Under the pieces are notes generated by a model. The model saw only the letters and a list, made by a program, of their open reading frames with translations, was not told the DNA's origin and made no database searches. This document shows, one piece after another, positions 9,625-18,152 of a stretch of DNA of 64,000 nucleotides; position 1 is the stretch's first letter, and each line of letters opens with the position of its first letter. Made by a program: the position numbers and the translations under genes. Source of the DNA: Bacteroidales bacterium MB20-C3-3 (GTDB lineage: Bacteria; Bacteroidota; Bacteroidia; Bacteroidales; UBA932); contig CP141202.1 in the NCBI GenBank assembly GCA_035609245.1, positions 310,001 to 374,000 on the forward strand. Reading direction: 5' to 3'.

Positions 9625-10038
9625 ATGTTTATTTCCGAAATTACATTTGAGGTAAGATATTATGAAACAGATATGATGGGCATTGTACATCACTCTAATT
9701 ACATTAGATATTTTGAAACCGCAAGAAGTAAAGCACTGAAAGATTTGGGATTGCCAATAGAAAAGATTGAAAGTTCTGGAATTATGATGCCAGTAATTCA
9801 CATTGAATGTGATTATAAGATTCCTTTAAAAATGGGAGATGAGATTAAAATTATAAGCAAAATTAAAGAACTTCCTAAAGTTAAGTTTACTATAGATTCT
9901 GATATATTTAACGAAAAAGGAGAAAAAGTTGCCTCCGGAAGTGTAACTTTGGGTTTTATACATTCAGGCAACAGGAGACCAACGCGTGTTCCTGATTTTG
10001 TTCTTAGTGTATTTAGCCCATATTTTAAGAATAATTAA
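9625..10038 (+). CDS. Acyl-CoA thioesterase, YbgC/FadM-like hot-dog fold
   Basis: A 137-residue 4HBT-family hot-dog protein that hydrolyses acyl-CoA thioesters. The N-terminal motif VRYYETDMMGIVHHSNYIRY carries the expected catalytic Asp (residue 16) and the hydrophobic/His cluster, followed by the long central helix (FETARSKALKDLGL). Length is normal for the YbgC group. In proteobacteria YbgC accompanies the Tol-Pal genes; here it instead stands between a lipoprotein gene (2 bp upstream) and tatA (10 bp downstream). Substrate is unknown; short- to medium-chain or hydroxybenzoyl-CoA-like substrates are possible. Confidence 0.88.
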   Translation: MFISEITFEVRYYETDMMGIVHHSNYIRYFETARSKALKDLGLPIEKIESSGIMMPVIHIECDYKIPLKMGDEIKIISKIKELPKVKFTIDSDIFNEKGEKVASGSVTLGFIHSGNRRPTRVPDFVLSVFSPYFKNN

Positions 10039-10048
10039 ATTTTATTTT

Positions 10049-10255
10049 ATGAATCATTTACTTTTTCTGGGTTCCATAGGAGCTACCGAGATTATTATCA
10101 TTGCTCTTATCGTTGTCTTACTTTTTGGTGGTAAAAAAATCCCGGAACTGATGAAAGGAATTGGTAAGGGTGTGAAAAGCTTTAAAGATGGTGTTAAAGG
10201 AGTAGAAGATGAGATTAACTCTTCTGATAATGATAAAGATAAAGAGAAGAAGTGA
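10049..10255 (+). CDS. tatA: Sec-independent protein translocase TatA
   Basis: Pore-forming subunit of the Tat system, which exports folded proteins across the inner membrane. The ATG at 10049 gives a 68-residue protein with a very short periplasmic N-terminus, one membrane helix (TEIIIIALIVVLLF), the FGGKKIPELMKGIGKG amphipathic helix with the conserved Phe-Gly hinge, and a charged, Lys/Asp-rich tail. The frame stays open further upstream (to 9986), but that would put a foreign hydrophobic stretch before the TatA core and overlap the thioesterase gene, so 10049 is preferred. tatC overlaps the stop codon. Confidence 0.95.
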   Translation: MNHLLFLGSIGATEIIIIALIVVLLFGGKKIPELMKGIGKGVKSFKDGVKGVEDEINSSDNDKDKEKK

Positions 10256-11004
10256 GTATTGAGATGACCTTTTGGGATCACCTGGATGAACTGAGGAAAG
10301 TTCTGTTCAGATCTGTCATAGCAATATTTATCATTGCTGTGCCAGTTTTTCTTTGTAAGGAAATCCTATTTGGAGATATAATCTTTGCCCCAACAAAAGA
10401 AGGTTTTATTCTCTACAAATGGCTAAAAGGAACTTTTCCGGGAGATTTCAATTTAGAGTTAATCAACATTGATTTATCCGCTCAATTTTTTATACATATA
10501 TCTGTATCGTTAACAATTGCCTTTATTCTGGCTGTACCCTATATTCTGTATCAATTCTGGTCATTTATCAAGCCAGGATTATATATAAATGAGCAGAAAG
10601 CTACGAAAAAAGCATTTTTATTTGGAGCCTTTCTATTTATTGCGGGGGTTATTGTAGGATATCTGTTTGTTTTTCCTCTGACACTCAGGTTTCTTGGTAC
10701 ATATCAAGTTAGTGAATCAGTTCCCAATCAAATTTCTCTCCAGTCATATATCTCAATGTTTACAAGATTGATACTCATTATGGGGATAGTATTTGAAATG
10801 CCTGCACTTGCTTTAATTTTATCAAAAATTGGTATAATTAATAAAGGAATGCTAAAAAAATACAGAAAGCATGCCTTCACAATTTTGTTGATTGCAGCTG
10901 CAGTTATAACCCCTAGCGGAGATGCTTTTACACTTATGGTTGTTGCCGCTCCTCTATATCTTTTATATGAATTCAGCATACTGATTTGCCGTGATATCAA
11001 TTAA
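10252..11004 (+). CDS. tatC: Sec-independent protein translocase TatC
   Basis: Six-helix integral membrane subunit that recognises twin-arginine signal peptides. The N-terminal cytoplasmic motif TFWDHLDELRKVL is the classic TatC signature and the conserved FIKPGL segment follows the second helix, with a glutamate in the later loop (VFEMP). The 250-residue length is normal. The GTG at 10252 overlaps the tatA stop by four bases (GTGA); the in-frame ATG at 10264 (MTFWDHL) is an equally good start. No tatB gene is present, as usual for Bacteroidetes where TatA and TatC suffice. Confidence 0.96.
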   Translation: MSIEMTFWDHLDELRKVLFRSVIAIFIIAVPVFLCKEILFGDIIFAPTKEGFILYKWLKGTFPGDFNLELINIDLSAQFFIHISVSLTIAFILAVPYILYQFWSFIKPGLYINEQKATKKAFLFGAFLFIAGVIVGYLFVFPLTLRFLGTYQVSESVPNQISLQSYISMFTRLILIMGIVFEMPALALILSKIGIINKGMLKKYRKHAFTILLIAAAVITPSGDAFTLMVVAAPLYLLYEFSILICRDIN

Positions 11005-12889
11005 TGATCTTAATGTATCCTTTGGTGGATATGACCTATTTAGTGATGTAAATTTTCACGTAGGAGACAAGGATAAAATCGGACTGGTTGGAAAAAATGG
11101 ATCAGGCAAATCAACAATTTTAAAAATTTTAGCAGGTATTAACAAACCATCGTCCGGGAGAGTAATGATTCCTTCTACAGAGAAGATTGGCTATCTTCCT
11201 CAGGAGATGGAGCATAATAGAGATAAAAGTGTCATTGATGAAGCAATGATGGCTTTTTCGTACATTGACAAAATTAAGGCAGAAATAGAGTACATTTCAT
11301 TACAATTAGCAGAAAGAGAAGACTATGAGAGTGATACATATCATAAACTAATAGTCAGCCTAAATGATTTTCATGATAAACTATCAATTGTCGAGACAGG
11401 AAATCCAAGAGGTGATGCTGAAAAAACACTTTCTGGACTTGGTTTCAGATCAGATGAGCTTAACAGACCAACCTCTACTTTTAGTCAGGGATGGAATATG
11501 AGGATTGAATTAGCAAAAATCCTTTTATCATCCCCTTCTACTCTTCTTTTGGACGAACCTACCAACCACCTAGATATTGAGTCTATCCAATGGCTGGAAG
11601 AGTACCTGATATCTTATCAGGGGGCCTTAATATTAGTCTCTCACGACAGAAGGTTTTTAGACAGAGTAACGAATAGAACTGTTGAACTGATGCTTGGGAA
11701 AATTCATGATTATAAAGTCCCATACACAAAATATCTTGGGTTGAGAAAAGAGAGGATGGAGCAACAGTTTGCTGCTTACGAAAATCAGCAGAGAATGATT
11801 GAAAAGAGTGAGGAGTTTATTGAACGATTCAGATATAAGGCGACTAAATCAAATCAAGTACAATCCAGAATAAAACAGTTGGATAAAATTGAGAGAATAG
11901 AGGTAGATGAAGAAGATACTTCATCAATTATTGTAAAATTTCCACCGGCTCCAAGATCAGGAAATGTTGTTGTAAAGACTAAAAATTTAACAAAATCTTA
12001 CGGAGATAAGATTGTTTTTTCGAATGCAGATATTGTAATTGAGAGAGGAGAGAAAATAGCATTAGTGGGAAGAAATGGAGAAGGAAAAACAACCTTTATG
12101 AAATTATTGTGTAAGGACATTGATCCCACAAGTGGAAATATTGAACTTGGACATAATGTTAACTTAGGTTATTATGCACAGAATCAAGAGGAGCTCTTGG
12201 ATTTGAATGATACTGTTTATGAAACACTTGATAAAATTGCTGTTGGAGATATCCGGACTAAATTGAGGGATATCTTGGGTGCGTTCCTTTTTAGAGGAGA
12301 TGATGTAAATAAGAGGGTTTCTGTGCTCAGTGGTGGAGAAAAGTCAAGACTGGCTATGGCTAAATTAATTTTAAATCCATATAATCTCCTTGCATTGGAC
12401 GAGCCAACAAATCACATGGATATTAGATCAAAAGATATATTAAAACAATCTCTCTCAAAATATAACGGAACTTTAGTTGTCGTTTCTCACGACAGAGATT
12501 TTCTGGATGGGCTTGTTACTAAAGTTTTAGAATTTAAGGAGGGAAGAATACGAGAACATATAGGTACTGTATCTGACTATCTTGACTCTTTGAAAAAAGA
12601 ACAAAGTAATATAGATAAGCCTGTTCAATCGGCTTCAAAACCGAGCCATATTAAAATTGGAGAGAGTAAACAGAGAAAAGAGGAAGACAAAGATTCCCGA
12701 AGAAAAAAGCAATTGATTGAACGCTGCGAGTCAGTAATTGAAGATACAGAGAAGGAGATAAAGCTGGTTGAAATTGAATTAGCAGAATTACCCGATAAAA
12801 ATAAACTTGCTGAACTAATCAATAAATATGATGTTTTAAAGGAGAAACTCTCTAAATTGATGGAAGATTGGGAGAAACTTCATAATTAA
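10991..12889 (+). CDS. ABC-F family ATPase (ribosome-associated, Uup-like)
   Basis: A 632-residue soluble protein with two ATP-binding cassettes and no membrane domain, the hallmark of ABC-F proteins that bind the ribosomal E site. Walker A motifs GKNGSGKST (~35) and GRNGEGKTT (~360), signature motifs FSQGWNMR and LSGGEKSR, and Walker B motifs LLLDEPTNHLD (~187) and LALDEPTNHMD (~468) are all intact. The linker between cassettes (about 245-310) is charged and helical, and the C-terminus (about 560-632) is a coiled coil as in Uup. The start is GTG at 10991, inside tatC (14-bp overlap); MISINDLNVSFGG matches the family's normal N-terminus. A housekeeping translation factor is more likely than an antibiotic-resistance factor. 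Confidence 0.93.
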   Translation: MISINDLNVSFGGYDLFSDVNFHVGDKDKIGLVGKNGSGKSTILKILAGINKPSSGRVMIPSTEKIGYLPQEMEHNRDKSVIDEAMMAFSYIDKIKAEIEYISLQLAEREDYESDTYHKLIVSLNDFHDKLSIVETGNPRGDAEKTLSGLGFRSDELNRPTSTFSQGWNMRIELAKILLSSPSTLLLDEPTNHLDIESIQWLEEYLISYQGALILVSHDRRFLDRVTNRTVELMLGKIHDYKVPYTKYLGLRKERMEQQFAAYENQQRMIEKSEEFIERFRYKATKSNQVQSRIKQLDKIERIEVDEEDTSSIIVKFPPAPRSGNVVVKTKNLTKSYGDKIVFSNADIVIERGEKIALVGRNGEGKTTFMKLLCKDIDPTSGNIELGHNVNLGYYAQNQEELLDLNDTVYETLDKIAVGDIRTKLRDILGAFLFRGDDVNKRVSVLSGGEKSRLAMAKLILNPYNLLALDEPTNHMDIRSKDILKQSLSKYNGTLVVVSHDRDFLDGLVTKVLEFKEGRIREHIGTVSDYLDSLKKEQSNIDKPVQSASKPSHIKIGESKQRKEEDKDSRRKKQLIERCESVIEDTEKEIKLVEIELAELPDKNKLAELINKYDVLKEKLSKLMEDWEKLHN

Positions 12890-12898
12890 TAATTTATA

Positions 12899-13645
12899 AT
12901 GGAAAATAAAAACGAGTATCTCTTTGGAATGCATCCTGTTTTGGAGGCTTTGGAAGCTGGAAAGAGAATTGAAAAAGTAATGTTTCGTCAAGGGCTGGAG
13001 GGTCCTCAATTTCATCGCCTCTTAAAATTACTCCAAGAGGCAGGTGTAAATGTCCAGTTTGTTCCAGATGAAAGGCTAAACAGATTTACAAAGGGAAGAC
13101 ATCAGGGAGTTGTTGCAATGATATCCCAGGTAGAGTACACATCTTTGGAGAAGATGGTAGAAGATGCTCTCTCTTCCGATTCTGCGCCAATTATACTATT
13201 ACTGGATGGCGTAAGCGATGTGAGAAATTTTGGAGCAACAGCCAGAAGTGCTGAATGCGCAGGAGCAAAGGGAATAATACTTCCCGCCAAGGGAGGAGCA
13301 GCAGTTAACGCAGAGGCAATAAAAACATCAGCAGGTGCCCTGTTAAGAGTTCCTGCAGCAAAAGTCCCAAATTTAAGAGCTGCAGTTTATTTTTTGATGG
13401 AGAGTGGTTTCCAGATTGTTGCCGCTACAGAAAGAGGAGACGAGAGTATTTACGAGATTAATTTTAAACAGCCAACTGCTGTAATTATGGGATCAGAAGA
13501 GAGAGGGATATCTGATTCTCTTCTTGCAATATCAGAACATAAGGCCAAAATACCTCAGGCAGGTAAAATAGGCTCACTTAACATATCAGTTGCTGCTTCT
13601 GTTATAATGTTTGAGGCTTTGCGCCAAAAAGCGATAACCGTCTGA
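12899..13645 (+). CDS. rlmB: 23S rRNA (guanosine-2'-O-)-methyltransferase RlmB
   Basis: SpoU/TrmH-family (SPOUT fold) methyltransferase, predicted to 2'-O-methylate G2251 of 23S rRNA using SAM. The short N-terminal substrate-binding domain (YLFGMHPVLEALEAGKRIEKV) precedes the knotted catalytic domain with motif 1 (LDGVSDVRNFGATARSAECAG), motif 2 (AVIMGSEERGIS) and motif 3 (IPQAGKIGSLNISVAASV). Length 248 is normal. It closes the valS-to-rlmB gene run and runs tail-to-tail into a second SpoU methylase gene with 44 bp of overlap. Confidence 0.93.
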   Translation: MENKNEYLFGMHPVLEALEAGKRIEKVMFRQGLEGPQFHRLLKLLQEAGVNVQFVPDERLNRFTKGRHQGVVAMISQVEYTSLEKMVEDALSSDSAPIILLLDGVSDVRNFGATARSAECAGAKGIILPAKGGAAVNAEAIKTSAGALLRVPAAKVPNLRAAVYFLMESGFQIVAATERGDESIYEINFKQPTAVIMGSEERGISDSLLAISEHKAKIPQAGKIGSLNISVAASVIMFEALRQKAITV

Positions 13646-14342
13646 ACTCAGAGCATACTACAGCTGTTGCAACTGCAACATTTAGAGATTCACTTCTTTT
13701 AGAATCAGATGGAAATGGAGGTATTGTGATTTTATTTTTGATAAATCTCTGAACCTCTGTTGATATACCATCGGATTCACTTCCCATTACAATAATCCCT
13801 CGGGGTTCAAGATTTAAATCGTAAATTGATGGTGATCCCAGAAATGTTCCATACACCGGCATTGACTTGAAACAATTTTCTATAAGCTTGGAAAGATTTA
13901 CATAATGTACCCTTACTCTGAATAATGCACCCATTGTTGATTGAACACATTTTGGATTATATACTTCAACAGATTCTGACGAGAGATAGATATCATCAAT
14001 TCCAAACCAGTCAGCTATTCTGATTATTGTGCCCAGGTTTCCGGGATCCTTAATATTATCAATGGCAAGTTGCAGTTTCTCGGGATTTGGAGGTACTTCT
14101 GAAAAAGAATCATCCATTTTTACAACAGCCAGAAGAGGCGGGGGAGAAGATAGCTGAGATATTTTGGCCATATTATCAACTCCAATTTGGTCTCTGTAAT
14201 AAACTTTAAGAATAGCTGCCCCAGACTTCTCTGCTTCAATCAGCATCTTCTCGCCCTCAATAATAAACATTGAGTTTTCATCTCTGAATTTCTTCTGAGA
14301 GAGAGATCTTACAAACTTAAGCTCCTGTTTTGAAATCATCAA
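13602..14342 (-). CDS. SpoU/TrmH-family RNA methyltransferase
   Basis: A 246-residue 2'-O-ribose RNA methyltransferase. The N-terminal domain (ELKFVRSLSQKKFRDENSMF, then IIEGEKMLIEA) is the L30e-like RNA-binding substrate domain, and the SPOUT domain holds DNIKDPGNLGTIIRIADWFG, VMGSESDGIS and RSESLNVAVATAVV. It is a separate family branch from the convergent rlmB, with which its 3' end overlaps by 44 bp. Target nucleotide is not predictable. Its ATG overlaps the stop of the upstream arginine decarboxylase gene by four bases (ATGA), so these two are translationally coupled. Confidence 0.88.
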   Translation of the reverse strand: MMISKQELKFVRSLSQKKFRDENSMFIIEGEKMLIEAEKSGAAILKVYYRDQIGVDNMAKISQLSSPPPLLAVVKMDDSFSEVPPNPEKLQLAIDNIKDPGNLGTIIRIADWFGIDDIYLSSESVEVYNPKCVQSTMGALFRVRVHYVNLSKLIENCFKSMPVYGTFLGSPSIYDLNLEPRGIIVMGSESDGISTEVQRFIKNKITIPPFPSDSKRSESLNVAVATAVVCSEFRRLSLFGAKPQTL

Positions 14343-15730
14343 TAGCCTAAAATTTTCAACATTGATTTATATGTCTGCTCTTTGCTGAAAAGTTTTGTAA
14401 AATACTCGCCATTTTCATCAAGGTCAATAATTATATGTTTTGGGGCAGGTTGTAAACAATGTTGAATCCCTCCAAAACCTGCAATAGACTCCTGGTATGC
14501 TCCTGTATGGAAGAAGCCGATATAAAGCGGACCTTCTCCGTTAATTACAGGAAGAAAGATTGCATTGGCATGGGCCTCTGCATTATAATAGTCCTGACTA
14601 TCACATGTTAGCCCCCCAAGAAATACTCTCTGATACTCGTCGTTCCACTTGTTGATTGGCAACAGAATAAACCTCTGTTTTAAACCCCATGTATCAGGTA
14701 AAGTGGTCATAAAAGAGCTATCTACCATATACCACCTCTCTCTGTCGTTTTGTTGCTTTTGACCCATTACCTGATATATTGTTGCCCCGCTTTCACCAAC
14801 GGTAAAGCTCCCGAATTCTGTAAAAATATTGGGCTCCTGAATATTCCTTTGTTGACAAATACTCTTTATTTGAGCAATAATTTCCTCAGCCATATACTCA
14901 TAGTCATAATCCTGCGCAAGAGAATTCTTTATCGGAAAACCACCACCAATATTAAGGGAATCAAGCTCAGGACAGATAGCCTTTAAATCACAGTATACAG
15001 AAACACACTTGCTTAATTCATTCCAGTAATATGCATTATCTCGGATCCCTGTGTTTATAAAGAAATGAAGCATTTTTAGCGAGAATTTCTTGTTCTTTTT
15101 GATTTTACTTTCGTAAAAAGGTATTATGTCACTGTACCTTATACCTAACCTGGATGTGTAAAATTCAAATTTAGGTTCCTCTTCTGCAGCTATTCTTATG
15201 CCTATCTTAATATTACTCTCTATGGCAGCATCAAGTTGGTCAAATTCGTTCATATTATCAAGTACCGGAATTGTGTTTTTCCACCCGTTAGTAATAAACC
15301 CGGCAATGTTCTCGATGTAAATATCCTTTTTATATCCGTTGCAAATAATATAATGGTCTTTACTAACGATATTCTGCTCTTGCAGAGCTTCAATGAGATT
15401 CAAGTCAAATGCTGAAGATGTCTCTATATGGATATCGTTTTTGAGCGCCTCCTCCATAACAAATGAGAAATGAGAGCTTTTGGTACAATAGCAATAGTTA
15501 TAATCACCCTTATAATCCACCTTTGCCATAGCTACATTAAACATTCTTTTAGCTCTTTGTATCTGCGATGATATCTTAGGAAGATATGTGATTTTTAATG
15601 GTGTCCCATATTGCTCAATTAAATCCATCACGGGAATATTGTGGAAGTAGAGTTCTCCATCTTCTACTCTAAATTCGTCTTGAGGAAACTCAAATGACTG
15701 CTCAATCAAATCAATGTATTTGTTCTTCAT
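14339..15730 (-). CDS. Arginine decarboxylase-like PLP enzyme (fold III)
   Basis: A 463-residue fold-III PLP-dependent decarboxylase. The PLP lysine is the one in YCYCTKSSHFS near residue 84, the TIM barrel follows (SSAFDLNL, LHFFINTGIRD, LNIGGGFPI, FTEFGSFTVGESG), and the C-terminal beta domain holds the active-site Cys motif GGLTCDSQDYY. Bacteroidetes carry short arginine decarboxylases of this size, unlike the ~650-residue SpeA of enterics, which would start polyamine synthesis by making agmatine. Other substrates (ornithine, carboxynorspermidine, diaminopimelate) cannot be excluded from sequence, so no symbol is given. The promoter must lie in the 146-bp gap shared with divergent tamL. 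Confidence 0.72.
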   Translation of the reverse strand: MKNKYIDLIEQSFEFPQDEFRVEDGELYFHNIPVMDLIEQYGTPLKITYLPKISSQIQRAKRMFNVAMAKVDYKGDYNYCYCTKSSHFSFVMEEALKNDIHIETSSAFDLNLIEALQEQNIVSKDHYIICNGYKKDIYIENIAGFITNGWKNTIPVLDNMNEFDQLDAAIESNIKIGIRIAAEEEPKFEFYTSRLGIRYSDIIPFYESKIKKNKKFSLKMLHFFINTGIRDNAYYWNELSKCVSVYCDLKAICPELDSLNIGGGFPIKNSLAQDYDYEYMAEEIIAQIKSICQQRNIQEPNIFTEFGSFTVGESGATIYQVMGQKQQNDRERWYMVDSSFMTTLPDTWGLKQRFILLPINKWNDEYQRVFLGGLTCDSQDYYNAEAHANAIFLPVINGEGPLYIGFFHTGAYQESIAGFGGIQHCLQPAPKHIIIDLDENGEYFTKLFSKEQTYKSMLKILGY

Positions 15731-15849
15731 TCTTATAATGTAACTAAGTTAGATTGGTAAAATATACCTAATGTAAGTAATTTGGATTTACATGCTGCAA
15801 ATATATTTCTTTTTTATATTTTCTCTATCGAAAAAAATATAAATTAAGT

Positions 15850-15857
15850 TAATTTTG
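15850..15857 (+). promoter_or_regulatory. Candidate -7 element for tamL
   Basis: TAATTTTG matches the Bacteroidetes -7 consensus and lies 20 bases before the proposed tamL ATG. No -33 TTTG is found at the expected distance. The rest of the 15731-15876 gap is AT-rich and shows no gene. Confidence 0.35.
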
Positions 15858-15876
15858 CATAAAATTGATTTCCAGA

Positions 15877-18150
15877 ATGAAGTGCTGTTTTTTTAGAGTT
15901 TTCTTTACATTTATGATAATTATCTCATTATCATCGTGCAGCACTGTAAAAGTAGTTCCTGAAGGAGAATATCGGTTAAAGAAAAATTCAATTATTATTC
16001 CAGTAAATTCAAGGGTTAAAGAATCAGAATTAGTGCCATATATAAGACAAAAGCCTAATAGTGAATTTCTGTTTGGATGGAACCCTTTCTTAAGCATATA
16101 TAACTGGAGTAACGGGACTGGTAATGGCTGGGATAGATTTGTAACCAGACTTGGTCAAGCTCCAGTCTTGTATGACAGTACTTTGGTTGATAAAAGCAAT
16201 GATAATATTATAAGTCATCTTGAATCACTCGGTTACTATAATAGCACAGTGAATGATTCGGTAAGATTAAAAAGCAAACTAGCTGATGTTACATATTATG
16301 TATATCCAGGAAAAAGATATTCTATATCAAGTATATCTTACGATATAACTGATGACTCTCTGAGATTATTTATTTTATCAGACTCAATTAACTCTCTGGT
16401 TAAGAAAGGGAATTATCTCTCCGAAAAAAACCTGGAAGCAGAAAGTGAGAGAGTTACTCTACAACTCAGAGATTTAGGATACTATAATTTTACAAAAAGT
16501 TATTTCTCTTATATTGCAGACACTCTGATTCATTCAGATTCTGCAAGGTTAACAATAAAAGTTTTGAATTATACAAGAAACGAAAAACCTGAAGATTCCA
16601 GAAAGCATAATAAGTATTCAATCAGAAAAGTTAGAATCTACCCCTCTTACGATCCAACAGAGATATCATCGGTTATGTCAAGCATTAGTGACACAGTAAT
16701 AATTAATGGAGTAGAAACAATAACGCCTAAAGAATCAATAATTAAGCCTTCTGTCCTATATAAGATGAACCAAATAAGGCCCGGAGACCTTTATAATGAG
16801 CATAAAGTTAATAGCACCTATGACAGGTTGGTTGCATTAAGACTATTTTCGGGTGTAAACATTCAATTTGACGAACTGGCTGAAAAAGAGAGAGATTCCC
16901 TGGGAAATCTTGGAGTAATCAGCACAATCAGGCTTACTCCTTCAAAAATGCAAGGTTATAAGATAAACATAGAGGCATCAAGTAACTCGAATGGTCTTTT
17001 AGGTATATCTCCCGCCATTTCATATTATCATAAAAATATTTTCAGGGGTGGAGAGTGGCTCAATTTAGGATTTATGGGAAATTTTCAGTTTAAATTCAAT
17101 GATCCAATAAAATCAACAGAATTAGGTGTTTCAGCAGGTATTTCAACTCCAAATTTTTTGTTACTTCCAGATAAAATATTTAAATATTCAGTTCCCAGAA
17201 CTGAAATAAACCTAAGTTACAATTATCAAAACAGACCTGAATTTACAAGGAATTTGATTTCAATTAATTACGGATACAACTGGAATAATGGAAAAATGTA
17301 TTATAGAGTCAATCCGGTTCAATTGAATATTGTTAAACTTAATAATGTTTCCGAACAATTTTATAACAATCTGACTGACCCCTTTTTAAGAAATTCATAT
17401 ATGAATCACTTTGATATGGGTGCAGGAGCTACATTGTACTACACAACAGATCCCTCTCCATATCCTAAACAATCTTTCTTTTATATCAGATGGATCAACG
17501 ATATATCAGGAAATCTTCTTAGTCTATTTAACAATAAATTGCCTGTTGACACAACTGGTGCCAGAAAAATTTGGAATACTCCATATTCTCAGTATTTTAG
17601 AACTGATTTAACTATTTCCAAAACCTGGAAAATTGATGATAAAAACGCTTTTTCAGCAAGATTAAATGGTGGTTTAGGAGTGGCATATGGTAACTCAAAA
17701 TCCTTACCTTTTGAAAAACTCTTTTATGCCGGAGGTGCCAATAGTTTAAGGGGCTGGCAGGCAAGATCGGTAGGTCCTGGATCTTCTGTTGTTGATACAA
17801 CTTTTTCAATTCCAAATCAAACAGGAGATATTAAACTTGAATTTAACGCTGAATTTCGTTTTCTAATGTTTTGGAAGGTAGAGGGTGCTCTTTTTACGGA
17901 CTTGGGTAATATATGGACAATCAAAGCAGAACAGGGCAGGGAAGAGGGTTTGTTCAGAATCAATAACTTTTATAAAAGCATCGCATTTAACTGGGGATTC
18001 GGAGCAAGATTGAATTTAGATTTTGTAATTCTTCGTCTTGATTTAGGGATGGTTGCTTACGATCCTATTAAGCAAAACTGGATTAAACCATTTAATTGGT
18101 TTAAAAAAGATACATATAGTTTGCAGTTTGGTGTTGGCTATCCCTTTTAG
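15877..18150 (+). CDS. tamL: TamL-type outer-membrane assembly lipoprotein (BamA/Omp85 family)
   Basis: A 757-residue Omp85-family protein predicted to insert or translocate outer-membrane proteins. ATG 15877 is chosen over TTG 15865 because it gives a compact signal peptide with lipobox SLSSC and acylated Cys 21; a lipid anchor on a BamA homologue is the distinguishing mark of Bacteroidetes TamL. Residues about 25-330 form POTRA-like repeats (for example LGYYNSTVNDSVRLKSK and LGYYNFTKSYFSYIAD), and about 370-757 the 16-stranded barrel, with the conserved FYAGGANSLRGWQ loop-6-type motif near 620 and a terminal Phe (FGVGYPF). No tamB-like gene is adjacent. Confidence 0.87.
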   Translation: MKCCFFRVFFTFMIIISLSSCSTVKVVPEGEYRLKKNSIIIPVNSRVKESELVPYIRQKPNSEFLFGWNPFLSIYNWSNGTGNGWDRFVTRLGQAPVLYDSTLVDKSNDNIISHLESLGYYNSTVNDSVRLKSKLADVTYYVYPGKRYSISSISYDITDDSLRLFILSDSINSLVKKGNYLSEKNLEAESERVTLQLRDLGYYNFTKSYFSYIADTLIHSDSARLTIKVLNYTRNEKPEDSRKHNKYSIRKVRIYPSYDPTEISSVMSSISDTVIINGVETITPKESIIKPSVLYKMNQIRPGDLYNEHKVNSTYDRLVALRLFSGVNIQFDELAEKERDSLGNLGVISTIRLTPSKMQGYKINIEASSNSNGLLGISPAISYYHKNIFRGGEWLNLGFMGNFQFKFNDPIKSTELGVSAGISTPNFLLLPDKIFKYSVPRTEINLSYNYQNRPEFTRNLISINYGYNWNNGKMYYRVNPVQLNIVKLNNVSEQFYNNLTDPFLRNSYMNHFDMGAGATLYYTTDPSPYPKQSFFYIRWINDISGNLLSLFNNKLPVDTTGARKIWNTPYSQYFRTDLTISKTWKIDDKNAFSARLNGGLGVAYGNSKSLPFEKLFYAGGANSLRGWQARSVGPGSSVVDTTFSIPNQTGDIKLEFNAEFRFLMFWKVEGALFTDLGNIWTIKAEQGREEGLFRINNFYKSIAFNWGFGARLNLDFVILRLDLGMVAYDPIKQNWIKPFNWFKKDTYSLQFGVGYPF

Positions 18151-18152
18151 AA

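Noticed and set aside
10991-12889. ABC-F gene as an antibiotic-resistance determinant
   Set aside because: It has the long C-terminal coiled coil and genomic setting of housekeeping Uup-like factors, with no mobile element nearby.
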